NCBI GenBank assembly: GCA_017516465.1
Contig: JAFXCR010000019.1
Location: forward strand, 1 to 50,681
Direction of reading: 5' to 3'
From: Ruminococcus sp.
Lineage (GTDB): Bacteria; Bacillota; Clostridia; Oscillospirales; Ruminococcaceae
DNA: 50,681 nucleotides
The stretch's first letter is position 1. Every line of letters starts with the position of its first letter. The notes below the pieces were generated by a model, which worked only from the letters and a program-made list of their open reading frames with translations, had not been told where the DNA came from and did not search any database. The position numbers were made by a program, and so were the translations under genes. Positions 33,499 to 42,170 of the stretch are shown piece after piece.

Positions 33499-34149
33499 TT
33501 ATGCAAAGAAATCCTCATCAACAGGATCAGGAATCTTGTCGTAGGGACAGTATCCGAGAATCTCAAATGCCTGAGAATTAAGCCACATCTGGGCGGTAAC
33601 GATTATATCGAAGCCCTCGCCGAAGTCAGCAGTAAGTGTTTTGGGATCGTATTTCGGAAGTCCGAAACAGCTGAGCATATTGGAAATAACGCCGCCGTGA
33701 GTTATCATGGCACAATGAGTAAGTCCGTCGTTCATCATATCCATAATGATCTCGTGGAGAGCCTTGAATGTACGGGCGGTCATTTCTTCAAGACTTTCTC
33801 CCTGAGGCGGACGTGCATCCATGCTGCCTCTGAGCCAGTCCTTGTAATCATCACGTTCAAGAAGTTCATCAACGCTTTTATTTTCAAATTCTCCGAGATT
33901 AAGTTCACGGAGATCGTCTACGGTACATAATTCAGTACAGGGAAAGAGTATTTCTGCTGTTTCAGTACAGCGTCTGAGGGGGGAGGAATATACTCTGTGG
34001 ACAGAAGGGTAGTCGAATTCGTCCATTTTTGCGGCAAGCTCTGCCGAGCCTTTTCCGGAGAGGGGAAGATCGGTCGAGCCGATATATATGCCGTTTTCGT
34101 TAGCCTTTGTCAGACCGTGACGGAGTACGCTTATGCGATATCCTTTCAT
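33499..34149 (-). CDS. Histidine phosphatase family protein (phosphoglycerate mutase-like)
   Basis: A 216-residue enzyme. The ATG at 34149 has GAGAGGA 8 bases upstream, and the longer frame to 34188 does not. The catalytic RHG motif (VLRHGLTKANE) sits about residue 9, SSPLRRCTETAEIL carries the conserved Arg, and the second catalytic His is in MITHGGVI. Length fits the CobC/GpmB-type broad-specificity phosphatases. True 2,3-bisphosphoglycerate mutase activity is unlikely at this length and divergence. The substrate is unknown, and neighbours give no clue. Confidence 0.9.
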   Translation of the reverse strand: MKGYRISVLRHGLTKANENGIYIGSTDLPLSGKGSAELAAKMDEFDYPSVHRVYSSPLRRCTETAEILFPCTELCTVDDLRELNLGEFENKSVDELLERDDYKDWLRGSMDARPPQGESLEEMTARTFKALHEIIMDMMNDGLTHCAMITHGGVISNMLSCFGLPKYDPKTLTADFGEGFDIIVTAQMWLNSQAFEILGYCPYDKIPDPVDEDFFA

Positions 34150-34170
34150 TTTATCAGTCCTCTCAATAAA

Positions 34171-34197
34171 AATAACCGCCCTCATCACAAGCCGGCG
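34171..34197 (-). promoter_or_regulatory. Hairpin in the histidine phosphatase leader
   Basis: On the minus strand ACCGCC pairs with GGCGGT around a 14-base loop and is followed by TATTTTTAT. It resembles a weak intrinsic terminator in the leader, so it may attenuate the gene. Confidence 0.35.
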
Positions 34198-34214
34198 GTG
34201 TTGTCCTTATACTT

Positions 34215-34243
34215 ATTATAACAGGAAACAGAATTTATGTCAA
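34215..34243 (-). promoter_or_regulatory. Consensus promoter of the histidine phosphatase gene
   Basis: On the minus strand, TTGACA (34238-34243), 17 bases and TATAAT (34215-34220). The rest of the 355-base divergent gap 34150-34504 is A/T-rich; apart from this and the opposing promoter I see nothing there. Confidence 0.9.
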
Positions 34244-34439
34244 TAGTAATTATCATAAAGCAATTCCGGAAAAGTTGCGTCCGTAGATCCGGTGTTGTAC
34301 TGTTTTTCTTCTGTGTATAGATGTATTTATTCATGATTTTTATGTCAATATGCACAAAAAAATGTAGAAAAAATTTATATCTTATAAAATCCTACAAAAA
34401 TCAGTGAAAAACTTTTCTATTCTTTCATGAATCAGAGTA

Positions 34440-34468
34440 TTTACAAATTATACATTTTGTATTATAAT
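34440..34468 (+). promoter_or_regulatory. Sigma-A promoter of the XRE regulator gene
   Basis: TTTACA (34440-34445), 17 bases and TATAAT (34463-34468), about 37 bases before the ATG. Confidence 0.82.
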
Positions 34469-34504
34469 AATAGTGTCGTAAAAAACTTTTCAGGAGGAAC
34501 ATCT

Positions 34505-35221
34505 ATGAATTCCGATTTTGCACGAATTATAACTTTACAGAGAAAGGAACGCCGCATCAGCCAGAAACAGGCTGCGACGGATCTCGGAATTTCTCAGGCT
34601 CTTCTTTCTCACTATGAAAAGGGAATCCGTGAATGTGGTCTTAATTTTCTCGTAAAAATAGCCGATTATTATAATGTGTCATGCGACTATCTCCTCGGAA
34701 GAACTCCCGATCCGGAAGGCAAGACAATTACTGTCGGGGATATTCCTGATGATGACGGAAATAACAGCCTCGAAATGCCCTCTCCCGAACTTATCAACTT
34801 CAATAGAAGAATCATCAATAACTCGATCAGTCTTCTTTTCAGCTTCGCCCAGAAAGCAAACAGTGTTACACTGATAAAGGAGGTTTCGTCCTATCTGATG
34901 CTTTCAGTATATAAGCTGTTCAGAATTATATATAATGCCAATCCGAACAACGACCAGAAGCTTTTCCGTATACCAAAAGTTATCGCAAACGACAGTGCAA
35001 ATGCTATTGTATCTATGAGTGAAGCGAATATCAAGGCTTCCTCCAGCGGTATGCCCCTTGACGGAAACGACTGCGTTGACAATTTTGATACGCTCTATGT
35101 AACTATGTCAACCCTTCAGAAGGATTACGCACAGTATTCATCATCACTGCTTAATCTCATAAAGAGATCTGAGGACAGCATTGCCCGTACCCGTGCAAAG
35201 TATCGTCCTGACGGCAAGTGA
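34505..35221 (+). CDS. XRE-family transcriptional regulator
   Basis: A 238-residue regulator. The ATG at 34505 is chosen because AGGAGG lies 9 bases upstream. Residues about 5-65 form a classic HTH_XRE domain (QKQAATDLGISQALLSHYEKG, then a DYYNVSCDYLLGRTPDPE end). The C-terminal 160 residues are a mostly helical domain I do not recognise, possibly ligand binding or oligomerisation. It stands directly upstream of the large transporter cluster in the same direction, with only a terminator-like hairpin between, so it is the best candidate for the cluster's regulator. Confidence 0.88.
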   Translation: MNSDFARIITLQRKERRISQKQAATDLGISQALLSHYEKGIRECGLNFLVKIADYYNVSCDYLLGRTPDPEGKTITVGDIPDDDGNNSLEMPSPELINFNRRIINNSISLLFSFAQKANSVTLIKEVSSYLMLSVYKLFRIIYNANPNNDQKLFRIPKVIANDSANAIVSMSEANIKASSSGMPLDGNDCVDNFDTLYVTMSTLQKDYAQYSSSLLNLIKRSEDSIARTRAKYRPDGK

Positions 35222-35266
35222 CCGCTGAAAAAGCGAAAACAGGGAATTTACAGAAAATAATCAAGG

Positions 35267-35299
35267 CAGGGTACAGGAAAGCTCCTGTCCCTGTTTTTT
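35267..35299 (+). terminator. Terminator/attenuator between the XRE gene and the transporter cluster
   Basis: CAGGGTACAGGA pairs with TCCTGTCCCTG (one bulge), with an AAGC loop and six T. It ends about 5 bases before the AGGAGG of the solute-binding protein gene. No separate promoter for the cluster fits between hairpin and start codon. Confidence 0.82.
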
Positions 35300-35316
35300 A
35301 TTAACAGGAGGGCTGA

Positions 35317-38223
35317 ATGAAAATAAGATCAGCGATGATATGCCTGATGACGGTGTGGCTTGCCCTATGGGGTACAGTTCCGGCTTTTGCTGAGGAAATA
35401 TACACACCATCGGAACAAACGCTTCAGGCTATGGAGGAAGATTATTACAGAATAGAACCGGTCGATCCGGAGCTTCTTTCGTACAGCAGCTACTATGATC
35501 TGTACTGCAATGAAGGACATCCGCAAACCGGAATAAAACTGGAAGCCGGAGATTTCTCTTCGCCGGACGGCTCGGCTGTTATCGTCAGCCATTCTGCGGA
35601 GAGCATCACGAAAAATACTCTTGTCTGGGAAGAAAGCGGAGGCAGAGCTTCTGCGGAAATTGATGTTCCGGAAACAGGAATATACTGTCTGAGATTTGAT
35701 TACTGCCCGCTTGCCCAGACAAGCCAGACTATTGAAATTTCTCTTGAAATAGACGGTAAACTGCCGTTTGAACAGGCTTCAAGGCTTACACTCGGCAGAG
35801 TCTGGGTTGATGAAAAGGGAATATATGATAATTTCAGAGGAAATCAGATACGCTCTCCGCAGGTACAGCAGGAAAGCTACAAAAGTGTGCTTGCGGGAGA
35901 TCCGGACGGTCTGTTCGGTGAGCCACTTATATTCTTCCTTGAAAAGGGAAAGCATGAGATATCTGTGTCCTCCGGTGCAGGGCAGCTTGCACTTGCGTCA
36001 CTGAGCTTTGAGACTTCTCCGGAAATCCCTTCATACGAGGAGTATAAAGCTTCGGTGAAATCTTCGGTTACTCCGGAGACAACTCCCTCACGTCTTTTCA
36101 GGATAGAGGGCGAAAGTGCTGCGGTAAAATCTGATGCAACGCTGTGTGCAAATTTCGATAACACAAATTACCTCGTTTCTCCGTCAGATCCCTCAAGAAT
36201 CGTTTACAATACCTTCGGAGGAAGCGGCTGGGGAAAGCCTCTCCAGACCGTTACATGGAACATCTCAAAAGAAGATGTGGGAAACGACGGCTGGTACAGA
36301 ATAGGAATAAAATACAGACAAAATTTCCAGCGTGGATTTGTCTCCAACAGGCGTATATATATCGACGGCAGAGTGATCTGTGGGGAAATGAATCAGGTGC
36401 GTTTCAGCTACGACAGCGACTGGTCGGTTGCTTCGCCGGATATCCTTGTTTACCTTGATTCAGGCTCGGCTCATACGCTGACTATGGAGGTCGTTCCGGG
36501 AGAAACCGGAGAATACCTGCGTCGTCTGGAGGAGGTTCTTGCGGAAATAAACGTGCAGTACCGGAAAATCCTCATGATTACCGGACCTGCCCCCGATAAA
36601 TATACCGATTATTATGTGCATGAAAAGATTCCTGATCTTACAGAACGTCTGAAGGAACTTTCCGCAGAGCTTAAGGATATTCAGGATGATATGGAAAAGC
36701 TTGGCGGTTCCTACGGTTCAGAGGCGGCTGTACTTGAAAATACAGCGGTAATACTTGATAAATGCGTGAAAAAGCCGATTGAGATACCTTCGTATCTTGC
36801 CAGAATAAAGGACAGTATAACTTCTCTTTCTGCATGGATGAGAGAATGTCGTGAACAGCCGCTTGAAATCGACTACATTGAATTTGCATCCGCTGACAGG
36901 AAGTTCACAAGCTGTGAAAAGAAAATAATAAAATCGGCAGAATTCAGCTTTAAGGCATTTATTTCGTCGTTCTTTCAGGATTATACCACACTTTCAGATA
37001 TTACTGGAGAGAGTGCAATTGAAGTCTGGGTTGCTCTCGGACGTGATCAGGCAGAAATTGTGCGTGAGATGACGGAAAGCCAGTTCATTCCGGAATATGG
37101 AATTCCTGTTTCCGTCAATCTTGTGAATGGCGGTATTGTAGAAGCTGCCCTTGCAGGAAAGGCTCCGGATGCGGCACTTTTTCTTGGCGGTGAATTTCCG
37201 GTGAATCTTGCGTCAAGAGGTCTGCTGACCGATTTTTCGCAGTACGATGATTTCAGTGATGTGTCGCAGAAATTTGGTGAAAGTGCTATGGTGCAGTATT
37301 CGTGGGATGGCGGATGCTATGGCATACCCATAAGCCGGTCATTCCCGATGATGTTCTACCGGACGGATATTCTTTCCGAGCTTGGATACGATCATCCGCC
37401 GGAAACATGGGACGAGCTCATGGAAATTCTTCCGGCGATACAGCGGAATTACATGAACGCAGGACTTGTGCTTCCGCCGAATAATATATCTCCGGCAACA
37501 GAAGCCGGTCATACCTTTGCAATGCTTATGCTTCAGAATGGTTGTGGCTACTATAACGATGATCTTACAGCTACGTCCTTTGATTCTGTTGAGGCATACA
37601 GGTGCTTTGAGCAGTGGACAGATTTTTACACAAAGTACAGCTTTGAGCAGTCATACGATGCGTTCAGCCGTTTCAGGACAGGCGAATATCCCATAGTTAT
37701 AGCAAATTACACATTCTTCAATCAGCTTGAAGCGGCTTCGCCTGAAATAAGGGGCTTATGGAACTTCTGTCAGGTGCCGGGAACGCTCAGGGCGGACGGA
37801 ACTATATCTCATGCCGTTAATTCAAGCGGTTCGGGAGCAGTTGTGTTCAGCAGTGCGGAAAATCAGGATGGTGCATGGGAATTTGTGAAATGGTTCACCA
37901 GCACTGAGGTCCAGACGGAACTCGGTATGCGTCTTGAAGGACTCAACGGCGTAATGGGACGTTTTGATACAGCTGATCCTCAGGCACTCCGTCAGCTTTC
38001 GTGGTCTGAGGAGGAGCTTTCACGACTTATGGATCAGTACGAGGAGCTTGAGGAAATACCTGTAACTCCGTCGTCTTATGCCGTTACAAGAAATATCATG
38101 AACGCCTTCCGTGAAGTTGTGAACGGCGGCGAAAATCCCCGTGATACGCTTTTGTGGTACAACAGGGATATCAATGACGAAATAGAACGAAAAAATGAAG
38201 TAATGAACAAGAGAGGTGGATAA
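35317..38223 (+). CDS. Large secreted solute-binding protein with N-terminal carbohydrate-binding-like and coiled-coil regions
   Basis: A 968-residue exported protein. The signal peptide ends in an AFA-type cleavage site near residue 25 and has no lipobox Cys, unlike typical Gram-positive binding proteins. About 75-240 and 255-405 look like two beta-sandwich, CBM6/35-like domains (GGRASAEIDVPETGIYCLRFDY-type strands). About 410-500 is a helical, coiled-coil-prone region. About 560-950 is a family 1 extracellular solute-binding domain (EVWVALGRDQAEIV, the FYRTDILSELGYDHPPETWDEL hallmark, and WEFVKWFTS). How it stays at the cell without a lipid anchor is unclear; the N-terminal domains may hold it to wall polysaccharide or a partner protein. 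First gene of the cluster, followed by two permeases. Confidence 0.85.
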   Translation: MKIRSAMICLMTVWLALWGTVPAFAEEIYTPSEQTLQAMEEDYYRIEPVDPELLSYSSYYDLYCNEGHPQTGIKLEAGDFSSPDGSAVIVSHSAESITKNTLVWEESGGRASAEIDVPETGIYCLRFDYCPLAQTSQTIEISLEIDGKLPFEQASRLTLGRVWVDEKGIYDNFRGNQIRSPQVQQESYKSVLAGDPDGLFGEPLIFFLEKGKHEISVSSGAGQLALASLSFETSPEIPSYEEYKASVKSSVTPETTPSRLFRIEGESAAVKSDATLCANFDNTNYLVSPSDPSRIVYNTFGGSGWGKPLQTVTWNISKEDVGNDGWYRIGIKYRQNFQRGFVSNRRIYIDGRVICGEMNQVRFSYDSDWSVASPDILVYLDSGSAHTLTMEVVPGETGEYLRRLEEVLAEINVQYRKILMITGPAPDKYTDYYVHEKIPDLTERLKELSAELKDIQDDMEKLGGSYGSEAAVLENTAVILDKCVKKPIEIPSYLARIKDSITSLSAWMRECREQPLEIDYIEFASADRKFTSCEKKIIKSAEFSFKAFISSFFQDYTTLSDITGESAIEVWVALGRDQAEIVREMTESQFIPEYGIPVSVNLVNGGIVEAALAGKAPDAALFLGGEFPVNLASRGLLTDFSQYDDFSDVSQKFGESAMVQYSWDGGCYGIPISRSFPMMFYRTDILSELGYDHPPETWDELMEILPAIQRNYMNAGLVLPPNNISPATEAGHTFAMLMLQNGCGYYNDDLTATSFDSVEAYRCFEQWTDFYTKYSFEQSYDAFSRFRTGEYPIVIANYTFFNQLEAASPEIRGLWNFCQVPGTLRADGTISHAVNSSGSGAVVFSSAENQDGAWEFVKWFTSTEVQTELGMRLEGLNGVMGRFDTADPQALRQLSWSEEELSRLMDQYEELEEIPVTPSSYAVTRNIMNAFREVVNGGENPRDTLLWYNRDINDEIERKNEVMNKRGG

Positions 38224-38226
38224 GCT

Positions 38227-39138
38227 ATGAAAAAGAAGGCAGGATTGAAACGGACCTTCCGTGAGATACGGAAAAATAAAGCCTGCTATGCCATGCTTGC
38301 CCCCTTTATGATTCTGTTTATACTGTTTACGGTGATTCCGGTAGTGATGTCGCTGCCGATAGGCTTCACTGATTTCGACATGGTGCAGAAGCCGGAATTC
38401 GTGGGACTTTCCAACTTCCGGACGCTGTTTCTTTCCGATAAAGTATTCATCAGCTCGATAAGGGTAACAATAGTATTTGCACTTCTGACAGGTCCGGTGA
38501 GTTATGTGCTGTGCTTTCTTCTTGCATGGTTTATCGACGGAATGCCAAAACGTCTGAAAACCTTTTTCACGCTGATATTCTACATTCCTTCGCTTGCGTC
38601 AGTGTATACTGTGTGGCAGCTTATATTCAGCGGCGATATGAACGGTTATCTTAATGCCTTTCTCATTGACCTCGGAATAATCAACTCGCCTGTTCAGTGG
38701 CTTACGGATGGCAGATATGTGCTTGCTGTAACGATAATCGTACAGCTGTGGATATCTCTCGGAGCCGGTTTTCTTGCGATAAGAGCCGGATTTCAGAATA
38801 TTGATCCGGCACTTTACGAGGCGGGAGCTATCGAGGGAATACGCAGCAGGTGGCAGGAGCTTATCTACATCGTGATACCATCAATGGTACCGCAGCTGCT
38901 GTTTGCGGCAGTAATGCAGATAGTAGGATCATTTACAGCCGGAACTGTCGCACAGAATCTTGTAGGATTCCCAAGTACGGAAAACAAGGCACATACGATA
39001 ATGACTCACGCTTACGATTACGGCTGGGTGAGATTTGAAATGGGATATGCTTCTGCGATATGTATGATACTTTTCGTTGTGATGTTTGTACTCAACAGAC
39101 TTATTTCAAAGGGATTAAGAAAAATACAGGGTGACTGA
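38227..39138 (+). CDS. Sugar-type ABC transporter permease (MalF/UgpA-like), first pair
   Basis: A 303-residue permease with six predicted spans. The EAA loop reads LYEAGAIEGIRSRWQELIYIVIP near residues 197-219. It starts 3 bases after the binding-protein stop, behind AGAGGTGG, which indicates coupling to it. With the next gene it forms a heteromeric importer-type pair. The substrate is unknown; no ATPase gene is present in the cluster. Confidence 0.92.
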   Translation: MKKKAGLKRTFREIRKNKACYAMLAPFMILFILFTVIPVVMSLPIGFTDFDMVQKPEFVGLSNFRTLFLSDKVFISSIRVTIVFALLTGPVSYVLCFLLAWFIDGMPKRLKTFFTLIFYIPSLASVYTVWQLIFSGDMNGYLNAFLIDLGIINSPVQWLTDGRYVLAVTIIVQLWISLGAGFLAIRAGFQNIDPALYEAGAIEGIRSRWQELIYIVIPSMVPQLLFAAVMQIVGSFTAGTVAQNLVGFPSTENKAHTIMTHAYDYGWVRFEMGYASAICMILFVVMFVLNRLISKGLRKIQGD

Positions 39139-39165
39139 TATCCCTGAAGAACGGAGGTGCGGCAG

Positions 39166-40041
39166 ATGGCTGCGGATATAAAGAAGCTCAGGGCGTCAAG
39201 CGGTCCGGCTGGAAGAAAATACGGCGGAACAGCAGCTTCATTTTTGCTTCTGACCGCACTTGGTCTTTTCATGGTGTTTCCGATATATCTGACCGTTGTA
39301 ATGGCGATAAAGCCGGTGGAGGAGCTTTTTGTCTTTCCGCCGAAACTCTATGCTGTACGACCGACGCTTGATAACTTCCGTGATATGTTTGCTGCCGTGA
39401 GACAGAACAGAGTTCCGTTTTCAAGATATGTGTTCAACAGCGTATTCGTGACGGTATCTGTAACGGCTGCTCAGTGCGTATTTGCATCAATGGCGGCATT
39501 TGTTCTTGCGAAATGCCGCTTTCCCGGATGCCGCATTATCAACGGCGTTATCGTGACATCGCTCCTTTACCAGAGCAGCGTAATATACATCATGCAGTAT
39601 ATGGTAATGACAAAGCTCAATATAATAGACAGTCCTCTGGCACTTATTCTTCCGGCGGCGGCGTCGCCTATGGGAGTATTCCTCATGCGGCAGTCTATTA
39701 GTCAGATTCCAGACGCTATGCTTGACGCCGCAAAGGTGGACGGTGCAGGATTATTCCGTATATGCTGGCAGATAGTTATTCCCAATCAGAAATCGGCACT
39801 CATGACGCTGATGATATTTGCTTTTCAGGCGGCATGGAATATTCAGGGCGGAGGAGTTATTTTCCGTGAGCAGTTTAAAACACTTCCGGCGGCAGTAGCA
39901 CAGGTTTCATCGTCGGGAATGGCAAGAGCCGGAGTTGCTATGGCGGCATCTGTTTTCATGCTTGTTCCGCCGGTGATAGTATTTATCCTTGCACAGAAAT
40001 ACGTTATCCAGACCATGGCTCACTCAGGAATAAAAGAATAG
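39166..40041 (+). CDS. Sugar-type ABC transporter permease (MalG/UgpE-like), first pair
   Basis: A 291-residue MalG-type permease. The ATG at 39166 has GGAGG 8 bases upstream; the GTG at 39157 overlaps that site. The N-terminal first span is about 20-45, and the EAA loop reads MLDAAKVDGAGLFRICWQIVIP near residues 185-206. It pairs with the preceding permease. The next gene starts 28 bases later. Confidence 0.92.
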   Translation: MAADIKKLRASSGPAGRKYGGTAASFLLLTALGLFMVFPIYLTVVMAIKPVEELFVFPPKLYAVRPTLDNFRDMFAAVRQNRVPFSRYVFNSVFVTVSVTAAQCVFASMAAFVLAKCRFPGCRIINGVIVTSLLYQSSVIYIMQYMVMTKLNIIDSPLALILPAAASPMGVFLMRQSISQIPDAMLDAAKVDGAGLFRICWQIVIPNQKSALMTLMIFAFQAAWNIQGGGVIFREQFKTLPAAVAQVSSSGMARAGVAMAASVFMLVPPVIVFILAQKYVIQTMAHSGIKE

Positions 40042-40069
40042 GATTCATAGATAGAACGTTGGTGAATGA

Positions 40070-42145
40070 ATGAAAAAAGCGATTATTTCCGTAATGATGA
40101 TATGGCTGATTCTTGCTGGTGCGGTATGTCCTGTTTCTGCATGGGCAGCCGAAGCTTATGAATCATACAGCTACGACAGCCGCGGAAATGCTGTTCCGTC
40201 GCAGGCTGGATATACTGCTGTAAAAAGCGTTTCAGGCAGTGATATCGGTACAGAAAGTTTTGATTCCCCGTCGGATATCTTTTTATCCGGAGACGGGATG
40301 TTCTATATCGCTGATACCGGAAATGACCGTGTAATCGTTGTTGACAGCAATTTTGAAGGCGTCTGCGGAATCTATGAAAGCTTCATTCTTTCCGATGGAA
40401 GCAAAACAAATCTCAGCGAACCGACCGGCATATTTGTCTCCGCAGAGAGGGATATGATGTATATTGCTGACAGCGGAAATTCGAGAGTTCTGGTGTGCAG
40501 TACGGACGGACAGGTGAAAATGGAAATAACAAAGCCGGATTCTCCTGTATACGACAGCAATAAAACATTCATCCCACGAAAGGTTATCGCAGACAAGGCT
40601 GGAAATATCTACGTTCAGCTTGGAAATTTCACTACCGGAGCCGCAATGTTTTCTCCGGACGGCGAGTTTATGGGATTCTACGGCGCAAACCGTACTGAAC
40701 CGACAGCAGAGGTGGTTCTGAAATATATCAGAAATCTTTTTTCCTCTGAGGAAAAGCGTTCGCAGCGTACAAGAACAGTTCCCGCCGGAATCACAGGCTT
40801 TGACATTGACGGCGATTTTATTTTCACCTGTACATCTTCATCAACCCAGAAGCTTGATACGGTAAAGAAGCTCAACGCTGCCGGAAAGAATATCTTTGCC
40901 AACAAGGAAATGATTTTCGGAGATCTTACGCCGGTTTACAATGCCGTGCGAAATGAATTCCTTGCTCCGTCGATAATTGATATCGACGTTTCGGAGGAGG
41001 GCTTCATTAATTGTCTTGACCTTACAACAGGACGTGTATTTCAGTACGACGAGGATTGTGAGCTTATTTTCATTGCCGGAACAAAGGCGAGTCAGCTTGG
41101 CGGCTTCAAGGAGCCGGCGGCTGTGGAATCGGCTGAGGGAAAGCTTTATGTTCTTGATTCCGGTAAGAATACAATAACTGTTTTTGAGGAAACAGAATTC
41201 GGCAGAACGGTTCACAGTGCAGTAACTCTCTATAATGACGGCTATTATGAGGAGGCTCTTGAGCCGTGGTATGAGGTTCTGCGCCGTGACGGAAATTACC
41301 GCCGTGCATACGTCGGAGTGGCATCTGCACTTCTCAACAAGGGCGATTACAGCGGAGCAATGAAATATGCACGTCTCGGATACGCAACAGATATCTATAA
41401 TAAAGCTTTTGAAGGTTGGCGAGAGATATTTATCAGAGAGCATTTTGTGCATATCTGCGTGATAATAGCACTTCTGGTGATAGCATATATCTTCCGGCAA
41501 AGGCTTCTTTCAGCGGCAGGAAGAATAAAAGTTCGTATTTTCCGGACGGTGGGAAGGCTCCGGAAAAAATATGTCAGACGTAATTCCAGAACAAAAATAA
41601 CAAAGTATAAAGGGACAATCCTTATACTAATCATGATGTTTTTCGGACAGATAGCCGAAGGCAGATTATACGGATTTCAGTTTGGATATCCCGATGACAG
41701 GACGTTCAGTATTGTTCCGTATATCGTCAGAAGCTTCGTGATATTCGCTGCATGGGTGATAGGAAGCAGAGCTGTCAGCACCTTCCTTGACGGAAGCGGT
41801 ACAGCCGGAAGAATATGCGTCTCCAGTGCCCGTGCACTTGTACCGTATATAGTTCAGCTTTTTGTCTGTACGGGACTTTCACATATCCTCATTCAGGATG
41901 AGGTGGTATTCATCCAGATAATACGCATTGCCGGAATAGCAGTTACAGCGGTTATGCTGTTTATTGCCGTTAAGAATGTACATTGCTATTCAGTAGGAAG
42001 AACGGCATTTTCCGTTGTGCTGACGATAGCTGCAATGCTTATAATGCTGTTTCTGCTGGTTCTGTTTATGTCGCTTATACAGCAAATATGGCTGTTCATT
42101 TGCACGATCTGGACTGAGATAACATACCGCATAAGAATGGGATAA
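40070..42145 (+). CDS. NHL-repeat/TPR membrane protein with Yip1-like C-terminus
   Basis: A 691-residue protein. A signal peptide (about 1-27) is followed by about five NHL-type beta-propeller blades (GMFYIADTGNDRVIVVD, MMYIADSGNSRVLVC, GNIYVQLGNF and others), about 60-375. A TPR-like helical pair follows (YNDGYYEEALEPWYEVL, GDYSGAMKYARLGY), about 385-440. A membrane span lies about 459-477, then a basic linker, then a five-span region about 520-685 resembling Yip1-domain proteins. Thus a sensor-like extracellular propeller is tied to a membrane module. NHL propellers bind proteins or sugars. I infer an accessory or scaffold role for the adjacent transporter. Confidence 0.78.
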   Translation: MKKAIISVMMIWLILAGAVCPVSAWAAEAYESYSYDSRGNAVPSQAGYTAVKSVSGSDIGTESFDSPSDIFLSGDGMFYIADTGNDRVIVVDSNFEGVCGIYESFILSDGSKTNLSEPTGIFVSAERDMMYIADSGNSRVLVCSTDGQVKMEITKPDSPVYDSNKTFIPRKVIADKAGNIYVQLGNFTTGAAMFSPDGEFMGFYGANRTEPTAEVVLKYIRNLFSSEEKRSQRTRTVPAGITGFDIDGDFIFTCTSSSTQKLDTVKKLNAAGKNIFANKEMIFGDLTPVYNAVRNEFLAPSIIDIDVSEEGFINCLDLTTGRVFQYDEDCELIFIAGTKASQLGGFKEPAAVESAEGKLYVLDSGKNTITVFEETEFGRTVHSAVTLYNDGYYEEALEPWYEVLRRDGNYRRAYVGVASALLNKGDYSGAMKYARLGYATDIYNKAFEGWREIFIREHFVHICVIIALLVIAYIFRQRLLSAAGRIKVRIFRTVGRLRKKYVRRNSRTKITKYKGTILILIMMFFGQIAEGRLYGFQFGYPDDRTFSIVPYIVRSFVIFAAWVIGSRAVSTFLDGSGTAGRICVSSARALVPYIVQLFVCTGLSHILIQDEVVFIQIIRIAGIAVTAVMLFIAVKNVHCYSVGRTAFSVVLTIAAMLIMLFLLVLFMSLIQQIWLFICTIWTEITYRIRMG

Positions 42146-42170
42146 GCTATTACTTTTTCGGAGGGATTCT

